A DNA stretch of 64,000 bases. Source: Aulostomus chinensis (Eukaryota > Chordata > Actinopteri > Syngnathiformes > Aulostomidae). Where the stretch lies: positions 16,901,029 to 16,965,028 of the forward strand of contig JBBMOA010000010.1 in NCBI GenBank assembly GCA_037954235.1. The letters are read 5' to 3'. The position numbers and the translations under genes were made by a program. Under the pieces are notes generated by a model that saw only the letters and a program-made list of their open reading frames with translations, was not told where the DNA came from and did no database searches. Shown one piece after another: positions 50,878-62,339 of the stretch; the stretch's first letter is position 1, and every line of letters begins with the position of its first letter.

Positions 50878-51773
50878 AGATAATGACTTCCGTTTTGTCA
50901 TTGTTAAATTGGAGGAAGTTACTTCCTATCCAAACTTTTACCTCTTCAAGGCATTCAAGGAGGGTCGGGAGTGAGTGTGCAAATTTTCATGGAAGGTATA
51001 ATTGCAAGTCATCTGCATAAAAGTGAAATGAGATATTGTATTTTCTGATTTCATTACCTACAGGGGTTCATCCTAGGCAGAAGAGGATTGGGCCTAGGAT
51101 GGACCCCTGGGGGACCCCACAGGACACAGGGGCAGAGGATGAGGAGAACTGGCTGATAGACGCTAAGAATGATCTGTTGTTGAGATAAGAGGAAAACCAT
51201 TGAAGAGCCACATCACTTATAACGACCCACTGCTCAAGGCGTGCCAAGAGAGTGGTGTGGTCAGCAGTGTCAAAGGCAGCACTGAGGTGTAATAAGATCA
51301 AGATGGCATTTCCTCCAGAATCTAGAGTGAGGAGCAAGTAATTTGTTACTTTCAGCAAGGCTGTCTCAGTGTTGTGATGTGATTTAAAACTTGATTGGAA
51401 GGGCTCAAAAATCTCAGTATAGTTTAAAACGGGCAATAGTTGTGATTTCCAGGATTTTTTAAATAAAAGGTAATTTTGAGATAGAGTGGTAGTTTTTAGG
51501 ACACTTTGCACCCAGATTTTTTTTTTTAAGCAGCAGTTGAACAACTGTGCGCTTAAAACTTGCTGGAACTAAACCCATGGTGAGGCAGGAGTTGAGGATG
51601 GCCTGAGTACTTGGGCCGGGGATGTCAAAGGTGTCCTTCATTATTTGGGAGGGGACAGAATCATTAGGAGAAGTTGAGGGCTTCATGACCCTAACAATGT
51701 CCCTCAGTTCATCTAATGACACAGGTAGGAATTGGTCAGAAAGAACTGGAGGCCTAGCGCCTAAGTGATGCAC
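50878..51773 (-). pseudogene. L2-like LINE ORF2 remnant (reverse transcriptase)
   Basis: On the minus strand this encodes a reverse-transcriptase piece in two overlapping frames. The upstream block (51773-51459) reads LPVSLDELRDIVRVMKPSTS and ends with YHSISKLPF, a worn form of the usual YRPISNLPF. The second block (51544-51068) has FQSSFKSHHNTETALLKVTN, LSAAFDTADHTTLLARLEQW (motif A) and SCGVPQGSILGPILF. After a stop the frame continues near 51020 with HFYADDLQLYLP, the YADD active site. At 50875-50878 the fragment meets the broken 3' end of a plus-strand SINE-A, so this LINE end is lost. It resembles the LINE at 8945-10800 but differs at many residues, so it is a different, diverged copy. 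Non-functional. Confidence 0.82.
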
Positions 51774-53387
51774 GGGAGTGAATGGAGTTGAGGAGGTTAA
51801 CGACTACCTGATGTCATTACTTTTGTCAACAAAAAATGTCAAAAATGTCATGTATATGTTGGTAGAGGCCTCAATCTGTGAGGGGGTTTATGGATTAGGG
51901 ATTGAAATATTGAATTTTAAACACTTTCTTGAATTTAAATTCACTGTTGCAAAAAAGTTTTCTGATAGGTCAATACAGTTTAGTTCTCACATTATAATAT
52001 AGAGGGGGAGTAGGACGCAGTAGGAAAGTTAATTTATGCAGCCACCACAAAACATAAAAAAAATAAAATCTTAGCATTGTTTCCATGCTATTTGGCACTT
52101 GCACACAATGCAGTATGAAGGGGGATTGCCCTGAGTTTGACATATGTGACGATGGCAGACATTTTACATGACCACCATCCATGCTGGATTCCTCATCATG
52201 GCTTTGCTTGGCACTTGCATCTTGGTGGGAAAGGAGGGAGAGGAGGGGAGGTTTAATTGAGAATACAGTGCTACTGGTGCTACTAATAGCTTTCAATGAC
52301 TTAACAGCTTTGCATTTCCCAACATACACATACCCACACTGAATAAATCAGCAAATAAGTGTGCCCTTTACTGTAAAACAAACACATTTTAGCCTGTGGC
52401 TACTGTCTTGTGAATTTGGTCTTGCTACCTTGTCAAAATGTGACTTAAGTAATTAAGTCTATTAAGAAAATCAAAGTAGACCCCTCCTTTTCTGACTTTT
52501 CTTTCTCTGAAGGTGAGACAGGCACCAAAGGGTACAGACACACATTTTTTGAGTGCTGAAGTTCATGCATAATGAGGCGGTGGCGTGCAGCTTAACGTGA
52601 ATAAATTCTTCTCGGCTTCAGGTATCCCCTAGTTCTCTGCAGTTTCTTAGCTTGTCTATTAGGGAAGGTGACAACACGATAAACCTACAGGCCTCAGCAT
52701 GCAAAAATGCTTCAATGGTTTTACAGCAACGACACGCAAGAGAAGCCATTCATGATACACTGTGAAGGCTCATTATGACCTGCTAACAGTGGAGGAGAGA
52801 AACTTATCCTGGGGTAAGCTGCAGATCTTGCAAATGAGCAGGAAAATACCTTAAAGTGATGCCACAGTGGCTCTCATGGGACTTGAATGTTACCTTTCCC
52901 TCTTTGAAACCATCTGAGCATTGGTAAATGCTTCCTAATCAATCTCTGCCATCAGCTCCGACAGGGACTGCAGATAGAACTGTGCGTTATTGAGCTGAGG
53001 CGGAGTCTGGCTCAGGCAGTTGAGACTATTGATCCATCAGTCAATACCCGCACTATACATGGCCAAACCTTTGCTGACTGCTGTTTGTATCTGTTTCGAG
53101 GTCTCTTCAGGGAGATTGCAATTTGGGCTTGAGTCTCATCTTTATATGGTCAGCTGGGATTTGTGCTTGTGCTACACAAGTAGGGAAGGCACTCTCTTAG
53201 CAAGACAACTGTCAAAGTAATCACAAACCACTGTGTCAATGCTCACAATATAACAACAAACCAACTCATTCTCCTATAAAGCACATTGAAAAACCAAACA
53301 TTTAGCTTGAGTGCTGTGCACATATGTCAGAAGACTAACATATTTACAAAATAGTCTATACTAAAATATGACCTAATGTAGCAAAGT
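51774..53387. other. Unique sequence, no feature recognised
   Basis: No repeat could be named after the LINE 5' break near 51773; frames are short and uninformative. Confidence 0.4.
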
Positions 53388-53748
53388 AGGGCTGCGCGGT
53401 GGTGCAGTGGTTAGCACTGTCTCCAAGACAGTTCCGGGTTCGAGTCCCGGCTCGGGCACAGGATCTTTCTGTGTGGAGTTTGTATGTTCTCACTGTGCCT
53501 GTGTGGGTTGTCTCGGGTACTCAGACTTCCTCCCACAGTCTAAAGACATGCAATTTGGGACAAGGCTGATTGATACTCTAAATTGACCGTAGCTATGACT
53601 GTGAGTGTGAATGGTTGTCTGTCTATATATGTTGGCTCTGCGATGGACTGGCGACCTGTCCAGGGTGTACCCTGCCTCTCGCCCGTAGCTGCTGGGATAG
53701 GCTCCCCCCCCCCCCGCGACCCTTAATAGGAATAAGCAGAAGTGGATG
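53388..53748 (+). mobile_element. Near full-length SINE-A with intact B box
   Basis: The head contains gcggtggtgcagtggttagc (A-box region) and an exact ggttcgagtcc B box. There is a short C run (cccccccccccc) before gcgacccttaataggaataa. The tail is nearly lost. Best preserved RNA polymerase III promoter in the window. Confidence 0.86.
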
Positions 53749-54300
53749 GTAGCATAATAACATGAACCATCAAATGCTGATGTTTAGTAGGTTGACAATT
53801 TAAATGTTTATGTAATGTTCATTGCATGTTCACCATGTCAGTTCAAATTGATAACCCACCCAAAAAGTATATTTTGCCACTCAAGTACATAAATCACTAA
53901 TAGCTATCTTGAGCCCATGAATACATTTTATTCTCTCCTTAATCACCTCTTACTGTCCCCAGAGTGAAAATGCATATTAGCTTGAATGAAATTTTGACTG
54001 ATGAGTGATGGTAATCCACTTTTTTACATTATTTTACAGCCATATGTCCTGCAATCTGCATGTCCTGCTCTGTGCTAAAAACACATATATTACAACATGT
54101 CTGTATCACTGCGACTGAGAATAATGCAAGCTAGCTGGTTCAATTGAATGTGCCAGCTGGTTTGTGTTTTCAGGTGCTGTAAATGTTGCCTGGTATTTCA
54201 ATTTTGTTTTGTTTTAATTTTGCTTCACTAATTATACTGTTTCAAACCATCTTTGAGTCTATGAGGTGAATGTTTAAGTCAAGTTCACCATTTGGAATTT

Positions 54301-54664
54301 CCATCCATCCATTTTCTTCCATTTATCCTGATTAAGGGTCGCAGGGGGGCTGGAGCCTATCCCAAGCGGCTTTCGGGCGAGAGGTGGGGTTCACCCTGGA
54401 CAGGTCGCCAGTTCATCACAGGGCCAACATATAGAGACAGACAACCATTCACACTCACAGCCACACCTACGGTCGATTTAGAGTATCCAGTCAGCCTAGA
54501 CCTCATTTACATGTCTTTGGACTGTGGGAGGAAGCCGGAGTACCCGGAGAGAACCCACACAGGCACAGGGAGAACATGCGGACTCCACACAGAAAGATCC
54601 TGAGCTCGAGCCAGGATCCTTCTTGCTGTGAGGCGACAGTGCCAACCACGGCACCAGCGTGCCG
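54301..54664 (-). mobile_element. Full-length SINE-A with 12-bp target duplication
   Basis: Flanks catttggaattt (54289-54300) and catttggacttt (54665-54676) differ at one base. The tail ccatccatccattttcttcc is on the left and the head on the right. Confidence 0.88.
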
Positions 54665-54676
54665 CATTTGGACTTT

Positions 54677-57600
54677 CATGATGTTTAAAAAGAATGCTAA
54701 CACCCTCATATTCGCTGGGTGGTGAGCAACCTCTCCTCTAAAAAGAGGTTGGCGGTCCAGTTCTTATTTTGCAGTGATCATGCTTAAATACAGTATGGTA
54801 TATTCTGTACCAGACACAACATTTCACAGGAGTCTATTATTATTTGCTAAAAGAAAAAAATCCTTGTATCTCACTTGAGGTTGATGGACACTTTTAGCTC
54901 AGAAGTGGTTGCCACTCGTGTCAAGCAGGGTGGTCTGGAGACAAAGAAAAATACCATCGTGCACTACGACGGGGATATTATTTTGGCCGAAACCAATGAC
55001 TGAAGTCCATGGCAGACCATCATCTTTATTCAAAGAGATCTGAACATGCAGACAGGTATTTAACCTAGAAGTGAAGAAATCACTTGAAAATGATTCAAAA
55101 CATGCTCTCATACACAAACTAAACTGGCTCCAAACAACACATGTAATTCAGACTCATCTGTTACACAGTCAGATAAGAGGTGCGACCAAACAGCTCCATT
55201 ATATGTCTGGGGACTCAGAGTAGTGAGAAGAACAAATCTACCATCCAGGGGACAAACTCTTCTGTGTGCAGTCCTGATTCAGCTTCATTTGCTGAGTGTT
55301 GCGCCCATCAGACCCTCAGGAGCTGCACAGTGAAAGTTAATAGCTGAATGAAATTGAATTTAATAAGAAATTACCTTCTTACTGACAGATGGTTTAAGAA
55401 TAAACTCTGAATAGAACTTCATTCTATCACAGGACCGACAGCCATAACATATCCATTCATAGTTACAATCATCAATCCCACTTGACTGCTGAAGGAATCC
55501 AGAGAACGATGGAGAAGAAATTCAACACGTGCTGAACAAAGACTTATACAATTCCCAAATGTGATTACATAACTTGTTTTGATAATATGCTTTTACAAGA
55601 TAATGACAAACCAGACATTTCAATAAGGGCTGCTAGACAATCTCTCACCACACTGCTACTTTAATCATTTTGAAGAAAATTCTCTCCAAAATTCTTTCCA
55701 AAATACACATTATTTTTACTTGAGTTTCCTACACAAGTAAAAGCAATTATTGGTGTAATTAATTTATGTTTAACTATTGGTAAGTTCAACAAATCTTCAA
55801 ACATCCAATGCTAACCAATCGTTTTTAGTAAGGAGAAGGGTATTATTCTTAATTTAGCTAGCACTCCCCACTAGCACTTACTGCTAGCTTCAGTATACCT
55901 TGCTGTTAGTGAACTAGCAATGTTTTCTTTCAGAGTTTGCTGGGAATTACTTCCTTTAATTTCATTATAAACTGTGGTTCTAAAGTGTAGAATTGTAATG
56001 AGAACCATGTGGGTTTCTGACCGTCAAGATTTTTTGTATCTGCAGCATCAAATTGAGAAATCAGAGATCAACTTAGTCAACACCATTGATGAAATCCACT
56101 GCAGTCTTTTTTTCTCTAGACAACTGAGCGGTCACTAATACTGTACATTTTCACAGGTACACTTTATATATCAATAAAAACATACATACCTTTAAACAAA
56201 TATTTCTCTATATTCCTTACCTCCATAAATAAAGAAATCCATGCAACTGGACTTGACACATGCTACCTATCAGTGTAATGTATCTATGTTGATTCCTCTC
56301 TCTTGAAAGCATGTCTAAGCAGTTCGCTTAATGTTTAAACAAGCAGTATCGGCTTATACAGATACCAAGTGTTGTATCACCACAACCCTAAAAATAAGTG
56401 TTGCTAACTAACATCGCATGCCTTTACAGTGACACCGTAAAGTGAGATACTTTAGGGTGTTTTGCCTCTCATTCTTTAAAAAAAAAAAATCAGTCTGATA
56501 TTTGACCACACCATCCTTGAATAAGAAAACATCCTCAAGTGTTAACAACAAAGTCCAGTTGTTCTATACGCAAGCATCCTTGGATAACCATGACCTGGGT
56601 GATAGATGACTCAAAACAATAAAAGAAAGAGTGCTAATTACCTTGGAGGTCTGCCTCACAGGTAATTAATGTATAAGTACTTGATGCCAAGCCTAAGTAG
56701 ATCATTTCACTGAGAAATGGGAGGAAGAGTGACAGCCAGAGTCTAGAGATTTGTGGTGCAACTGGCTGCTCTACATTCCCCTCTAGCACCTCATCGACCC
56801 CTGTGTGGACATGGCCCAGAACAGCTGTAAGAGGGAGAATGGACAACAATTTATGCTGCCAAGAAGAAGATATATTTTGCTGTGCTGCAGCTGGAACCTG
56901 GATAACTTGTCATCCCCAAAAGGCAGTTAAGGGCTGGGCTGAGTCCGAAATTAAAGCCTTATGTCAAACTAACAACCAGACCAATATTTCTGACTGTGGA
57001 TAGATTTGTTACAAAAGATGTTGATAAAAAGAGCAAGAACATCAGGATATATACCGTAATGCTTTCCCAAGGACTCTGGCTCAGACATGAAAGACCCATC
57101 CCCACACACTGTGTTGCAAATGTGTGTATAGGAATGTGTGTCGGAAAAGGTTGGATATTCGTCCACCTAAACTGAGGAAAATTTTAATTTAACAATGCTA
57201 ATTTTTAGATTAATTTTCTGTCATAGAATAAATCCTTTGTGTTGGAGCAGTCCAAAGCTATTTGTTATAAAATGCATTTTTAAAGATACAAGTGTGATAG
57301 ATGATGAATGATTTTAAAGTGGCTCAATTGTGAAAACGAGGAGCAATGATGATGATGATATGGAAACAAAAGGTACTGCACGAGTCAGTGGTTAACTCTA
57401 GCTGAATGTATAATATTTTGTCTTAAAAGCTCAAGTTGCGTGCAAAATGAAAGCCAAAACAAGACCACAAACTTCATCACACCAATAACAGGACAAGCAT
57501 GAAGCTAGTTGTGGCAATTTTGAAGTCATGCATTCACATTGGAGTTGGTACCATTAGATTTTTACAACTAACAATTGCATTTATGCCTCAAAAATCATAA

Positions 57601-58724
57601 AAGTGGTATTCATCAGGGAAGGGGATCTTGCTGACCAAAATGTGTGAGTCTCATCAACTTTTGTAACACTTATTTTCTGCAGTTACAAAAATTCAATGTA
57701 CAATCCCATTGGCTTTTGGTCGAAGGAACCATGACAACACTAACTTCTGTGTTATCTTACTATGACAGATCATCTTTGCAGGACTCAATTAAGCTGATTT
57801 AAAGCAATATGTTACTGTTACGCATGCCTCCACTTTACAAGCCTCTGCAGAATATCACATCATAGGCATTGTTTTGGGCATTAGGCAATGTGGCTAGATA
57901 CAAACTCCATCTACTGTGACATACAGACAGAGTGAGCAAATAATAATTAGGCTAATGTATACTGGCAAGGGCTTAAAATGTGTTAATGTTAATTTATATG
58001 GAAGTATGCACTAAAATATGATGCTTCAAGGACAGTTCCTGATTTTGACCTGGCTCAAATTGTTAAAGCTCCAACACAAATAACAAACAGCACCTGTACT
58101 ATGACTGACTCAAAATAACACAAAATGAAAACTATGCACCCAGACATTATTATTGTGCTCATACTGTATAAAGACACTGCAGCAAAAAAGAAAAAAAAAG
58201 ACATTGCTTTTGCTGCAGGTTTTGGGGTTCTTAAGTAACATGATTATCAAAATCCTCCTATCAAAGTCCTGAATCAGGCTGGAATCTGTGTTTTCTTGTA
58301 GAAAAAGACAATGAAATTAGGTAACTGTTAATTCCCCAGGGTCAAAAAAGAGCTTTGAAGTAGATTAATGAGTGTGATATCTTGATAAAACAAATTAGGA
58401 GCCCTTTGTTAGTCCATATAAAGCTCAGACTGACCTTTTAGATCCACCTGACATTTTTGATGCATGTCCAACATTACTTAAATTCCACATTTGTTTAAGT
58501 CTCTCTATCTCTAGAGGAAACACTTTTAATTTATTTAAGAGAAGCTGATAAGACAGTTTAGCCGAGGCACATTTAAAGAGGTCCATAAACAAACAAAAGA
58601 AGAGGACAGATAATCCATGAGCAATTAATTAACCGCTGCAGCTTAGGCACATCCGGACACTGGAGTCACTTTTAATAATGAAAGTAAATGGAAGATGAGA
58701 GTGAGCTGCAATAATTTAATCTCA
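54677..58724. other. Four-kilobase stretch without recognised repeats or genes
   Basis: The longest SINE-free interval. A minus-strand frame at 56634-56849 and short frames at 54899-55117 have no supporting motifs. A small inverted repeat (caacctct/agaggttg) lies at about 54728-54752. Confidence 0.4.
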
Positions 58725-58880
58725 GTTGTTATTCTTCTTGTCTCCTTCTCTTTTCTCTCTTCCAGTCTCATCCTTTCATCTTCTTTCCACTGTCTTTTCA
58801 TCCTCATTATGCTCTCCTTTACCACTATCTTACTTCTTTCACTATCACTTCTTTCTTTCCTTTGTTTCCTCTCCTCTTAA
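58725..58880. repeat. Pyrimidine-rich tract
   Basis: About 155 bp dominated by C and T (ttctcttttctctcttccag, cactatcacttctttctttc). Overlapping 60-100 codon frames here follow from the base composition. Confidence 0.7.
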
Positions 58881-58967
58881 CTTGCGTTCTCACATCCAGG
58901 CACTTGCACATAGGGCCTTAGAGGTGCTTGAACCCCTGCCCTTTTTGTCTCGTATTAAAAGGTGCCC

Positions 58968-58970
58968 TGT

Positions 58971-59027
<57 letters not shown>
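58968..59027. repeat. (TG)n microsatellite
   Basis: Lies about 20 bp before the left end of the hAT remnant and directly follows a pyrimidine-rich region. Confidence 0.95.
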
Positions 59028-59029
<2 letters not shown>

Positions 59030-59610
59030 AATAACATTTTACATCCTGTTAGGGATGTAAAATCAAAAAATCGGCGGTACAAAAACTCCACGGTATCCTA
59101 CCGTATCAATTTCCTCGTAATATGGGGTTGTTGTGTGTGTTGAGCCGCTTCTCTGTTCGTTGCGGCTCAGCGTGGTCACAGAGAGAGTGAGCGGACGAGT
59201 GAGAGAGGGAAAGAAGCCGCTGCCCCATGTAGAACTAAGGAGACGTGACAGTGGAGCAACTTGAACCTGTGAGTTCTGGTCTAACTAGTCGCCGTCCATT
59301 TATTCAACCTGCCTAAATATGGGTCGCCCCATATTTCAGAAAAACACTCTAATTTTGGCTAATTTTCAAAATAAAATGCACCGTGTTTTCGGTGGATCAT
59401 AGCCTATTTCCCTCACTTCTGGTCTGAAGTACAGGCCCGAGGCTTAGATAGGCCTTTAAAGTTTATTCTGACTTTGCTACTACTGTGTAGGCTAACAAAA
59501 TAATAATGATAATGATAATAATATAGTGATTTCAGCATTCTGGGGAGATATATGTATATGTATGTATGTATGTATGTAACCTGTAGGTTATCTGTGTTTA
59601 AAACAATAAA

Positions 59611-59713
59611 CTCTAAATTGACCGTAGGTATGAATGGGAGTGTGAATGGTTATCTGTCGATATGTGTTGGCCCTGTGATGGACTGGCAACCTGTCCAGGG
59701 TGTACCCTGCCTT
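59611..59713 (+). mobile_element. SINE-A fragment, truncated at both ends
   Basis: Covers only the middle of the element, from ctctaaattgaccgtaggta to ctgtccagggtgtaccctgc. It runs directly into the tail of a minus-strand SINE-A at 59712, giving a tail-to-tail arrangement. Confidence 0.75.
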
Positions 59714-60648
59714 CCATCCATCTATCCATTTTCTTCCGTTTAGCCTGTTAAGCCTGATTTATGCTTCTGCGTCGTGGCGACGCCGTACCTACGCCGTAGC
59801 CCCTACGTCGTCATTGTGCATTTATAGTTCTGCGTCGAGGGAACGCGTTGCTCTGTAATTCACCGCCAAGCCACTAGAGGGGTGTGGCTTTATCTTCGTA
59901 TGGTTTTGGGGGACTCTTGTCAAATTCCTTAGTTTTCTTCCGGTCATAGCACATGGGTCAGAGACAGAGACAACAATGGAAGTTGTAAAGGTGGTCATAC
60001 TTGCGAACCTCTTCGATAACTCTTTCTTCGGCTTGGTCCATTTTTATTTTTGCGTGTTGCTCTCACCACAGAAACTTAAAAAATAGCGGTGTTGTTGTGC
60101 TGAACCGGAAACGTCGTGTGAGCGGACCAATCACAGTCCGTTGACGTTCACGTCACTACGCGTCGACGCGACGCGTAGTCAGGATTTTTTGGAGGTGCAC
60201 GTTGGGCTACGACGTAGGGGTCTGCGTTGACGGTGTAGGTACGGCGTAGGTACGGCGTAGGTACGGCGTCGCCACGACGCAGAAGCATAAATCAGGCTTT
60301 AAGGGTCGCGTGGGGGGGCTGGAGCCTGTCCCAGCATCTACGGGCGAGAGGCGGGGTTCAGCCTGGACAGGTTGCCAGTCCATCAAAGGGCCAACATACA
60401 GAGACAAACAACCATTCACACTCACATTCATACCTACGGTCAATTTTGTCAATATCAATCAGCCTAGTCCCCAATTGCATGTCTTTGGACGGTGGGAGGA
60501 AGCTGGAGTACCAGAGAGAAACCACGCAGGCACGGGGAGAACATGCAAACTCCACACAGAAAGATCCCACGCAGAGCTGGGACTCGAACCCGGAACCTTC
60601 TTGCTGTAAGGCCACAGTGCTAACCACTGCAACACCATACAGCCCAAT
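59712..60648 (-). mobile_element. SINE-A copy split by the Harbinger-like MITE
   Basis: Minus-strand copy with its ccatcc tail at the left and head (reverse complement of gcagtggttagcac) near 60615-60640. About 390 bp of SINE are separated by the 548-bp MITE plus the TTA duplication. The B box (read as ggactcgaaccc on the plus strand) is well preserved. No clear target duplication. Confidence 0.85.
59751..60298. mobile_element. Harbinger-like MITE with TTA target duplication
   Basis: A 548-bp CpG-rich element with perfect terminal inverted repeats of about 48 bp (starting AGCCTGATTTATGCTTCTGC; the right end is its reverse complement). It is flanked by TTA on both sides (59748-59750 and 60299-60301), as expected of PIF/Harbinger. 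Removing it and one TTA restores the SINE-A motif cctgttaagggtcgcg. The right side carries three copies of a roughly 11-bp unit (acggcgtaggt) where the left has one. No transposase is encoded, so it depends on a partner element. Confidence 0.85.
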
Positions 60649-61029
60649 CTTATAACAGATAAATATTAAATATTCTACAGACATTATACATATTACATAC
60701 AACATACACTATTAAAATATTTAAAATTCAAAGTAAGGATAACCGCATGTGATCTTTCTTTATATCAAGTATTATTTTGCTGTAACTGGACCCAACATGT
60801 TTTATTTTTGTCAGATTTTTTTTACCAGTGTAGAATCTGCCAAGAGTGCCAAACAGCAGCTTCATGAAAGAATTTGACCAAGCACCTCTAGCACTGCTGT
60901 ACAATGGTATATATTTTTCAGAGGACACAATTCCTGCCACAGATAACCCTTACAAATCCTGGGGAGTCAACTGCCAGTGGTTTCCTGGCCTTGCTGCTGC
61001 TGCCTAGTGCGCCCTGCACTGGTGTCGAA

Positions 61030-61204
61030 AGGCTTTTCAGTGTCCACAATCCTGGATGAGAAGCTAAACAGACTCACAGCCAAGAGAGCAGATATGCTTG
61101 CTTTCTTTGGTAAGAACCTGCCAGTGATGCTTGAGAGTGAGCTTGAGAAACTTGAGAAATCTTTTAACAGGTCACTGACACGGAGTGGTATGGGTCTGTC
61201 TTAA
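61030..61204 (+). pseudogene. hAT transposase C-terminal (dimerisation) fragment
   Basis: The frame encodes KGFSVSTILDEKLNRLTAKR followed by ADMLAFFGKNLPVMLE and ends at a stop at 61202-61204. This corresponds to the hAT-C dimerisation region of ZBED-type transposases (SERLFS-x-x-x-x-x-x-x-x-RN-L-x-x-x-x-x-x-LxFLxKNLP). Upstream in other frames the preceding parts are still visible (YKSWGVNCQWFPGL about 60951-60992, and an APCTGV-like piece), so one or two frameshifts separate them. The catalytic RNase H-like core is absent. It may once have been a full autonomous element or a domesticated derivative; nothing suggests current function. Confidence 0.7.
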
Positions 61205-61318
61205 GCCTCAACACAGCAAAATATTGAAATGTTCTGTCTCTCTGAATTTTACTGGATTGGCATTCATCCAAGGGCTATCTGCGCCCGCTAGTGGTGAAAT
61301 AAATTGAAAATTTGTGAG

Positions 61319-61322
<4 letters not shown>

Positions 61323-61369
<47 letters not shown>
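61323..61369. repeat. (AT)n microsatellite
   Basis: Pure AT array inside the 3' part of the hAT remnant, downstream of the transposase fragment. Confidence 0.95.
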
Positions 61370-61371
<2 letters not shown>

Positions 61372-61543
61372 GTTTTAACCAAGCTAGAGAAGCTATTGGT
61401 TTATTCAGATGCTGTTGTAATGGATGTCTAATTCGTTATAATTGTAGAGAACTCATTGCAGTTATTTCGAATGTCTACCAACCCGTACCGTGAAGCTGTT
61501 TTTTTTTTCTCAATTTTGGCTCCTTTATTATTCATTTAAGATT

Positions 61544-61929
61544 GCCATCCATCCATCCAATTTCTTCCACTTATTCCTGTTAAGGGTTGCGGGGGGGGGG
61601 GCTGGAGCCTATCCCAGCATCAACGGGCGAGAGGCAGGGTTCACCCTGGACAGGTCACCAGTCCATCGCGGGGCCAACACATATAGACAAACAACCATTC
61701 ACACTCACAGTCACACCTACAGTCAATTTAGAGTATCAATCAGCCTAGTCACCATTTGCATGTCTTTGGACAGTCGGAAGAAGCCAGAGTACCCAGAGAG
61801 AACCCACGCAAACACAGGGAGAACATGCAAACTCCACACAGAAAGATCCCATGCCCAAGCCGGGACTTGAACCCGGAACCTTCTTGCTGTGAAGCGACAG
61901 TGCTAACCACTGCACCACTGCCCTGTCTA
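61544..61929 (-). mobile_element. Full-length SINE-A with 10-bp target duplication
   Basis: atttaagatt is repeated at 61534-61543 and 61930-61939. It contains a G run (gggggggggg) in the tail half and a preserved B box (gacttgaacccgg on the plus strand). It lies just beyond the right end of the hAT remnant. Confidence 0.88.
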
Positions 61930-62339
61930 ATTTAAGATTTATTTTACTTAATTTTAAATTGGATTTGAATTCCTAATTGCACCAATTAAACCCTTTTAAA
62001 GAGGGTTTGTGCCTGATTGTTTTTACATGTTTCAATAATTTAGTCAAACTATTGTTTGCTTTTCTCAGTTTTAGCTCCTTTATTATTTTACATTAGGTTT
62101 TATACATGTGGCGGCATGGTGGCTCTCAAAATCAGAACAAAACTATAACACGACACAAGGGTTTAAACAATCTGGAAATATGACACATCCTTAATGTTCC
62201 TCCCTCACAGATGTACCTGATCTTACTCAGTTTTATTTAGATTAGTTGCGCAACCTTTAGCAGAGACAGTCAGGCCAGGTTACACATAACATCCTACAGC
62301 TTGAGATAAATAGGTGAAAATGTGCGTGATCGTGTCGAA

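Larger units (their letters stand above)
59050..61500 (+). mobile_element. hAT transposon remnant carrying nested SINE and MITE insertions
   Basis: The left side begins tagggatgtaaaatcaaaaa and continues with aactccacggtatcctaccg, the style of hAT terminal sequences in fish. On the right, cccgtaccgtgaagctgttt (about 61482-61501) is a rough inverted match to that inner terminal sequence. Between them is a transposase C-terminus (61030-61204). About 1.04 kb in the middle (59611-60646) is later SINE-A and MITE sequence, so the hAT part itself is about 1.4 kb. The upstream transposase domains are missing. Exact ends and an 8-bp duplication could not be fixed. Confidence 0.5.

Noticed and set aside
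56634..56849. 71-codon minus-strand ORF starting with a hydrophobic stretch
   Set aside because: Looks slightly like a signal peptide, but no cleavage context, domain or splice sites support it.
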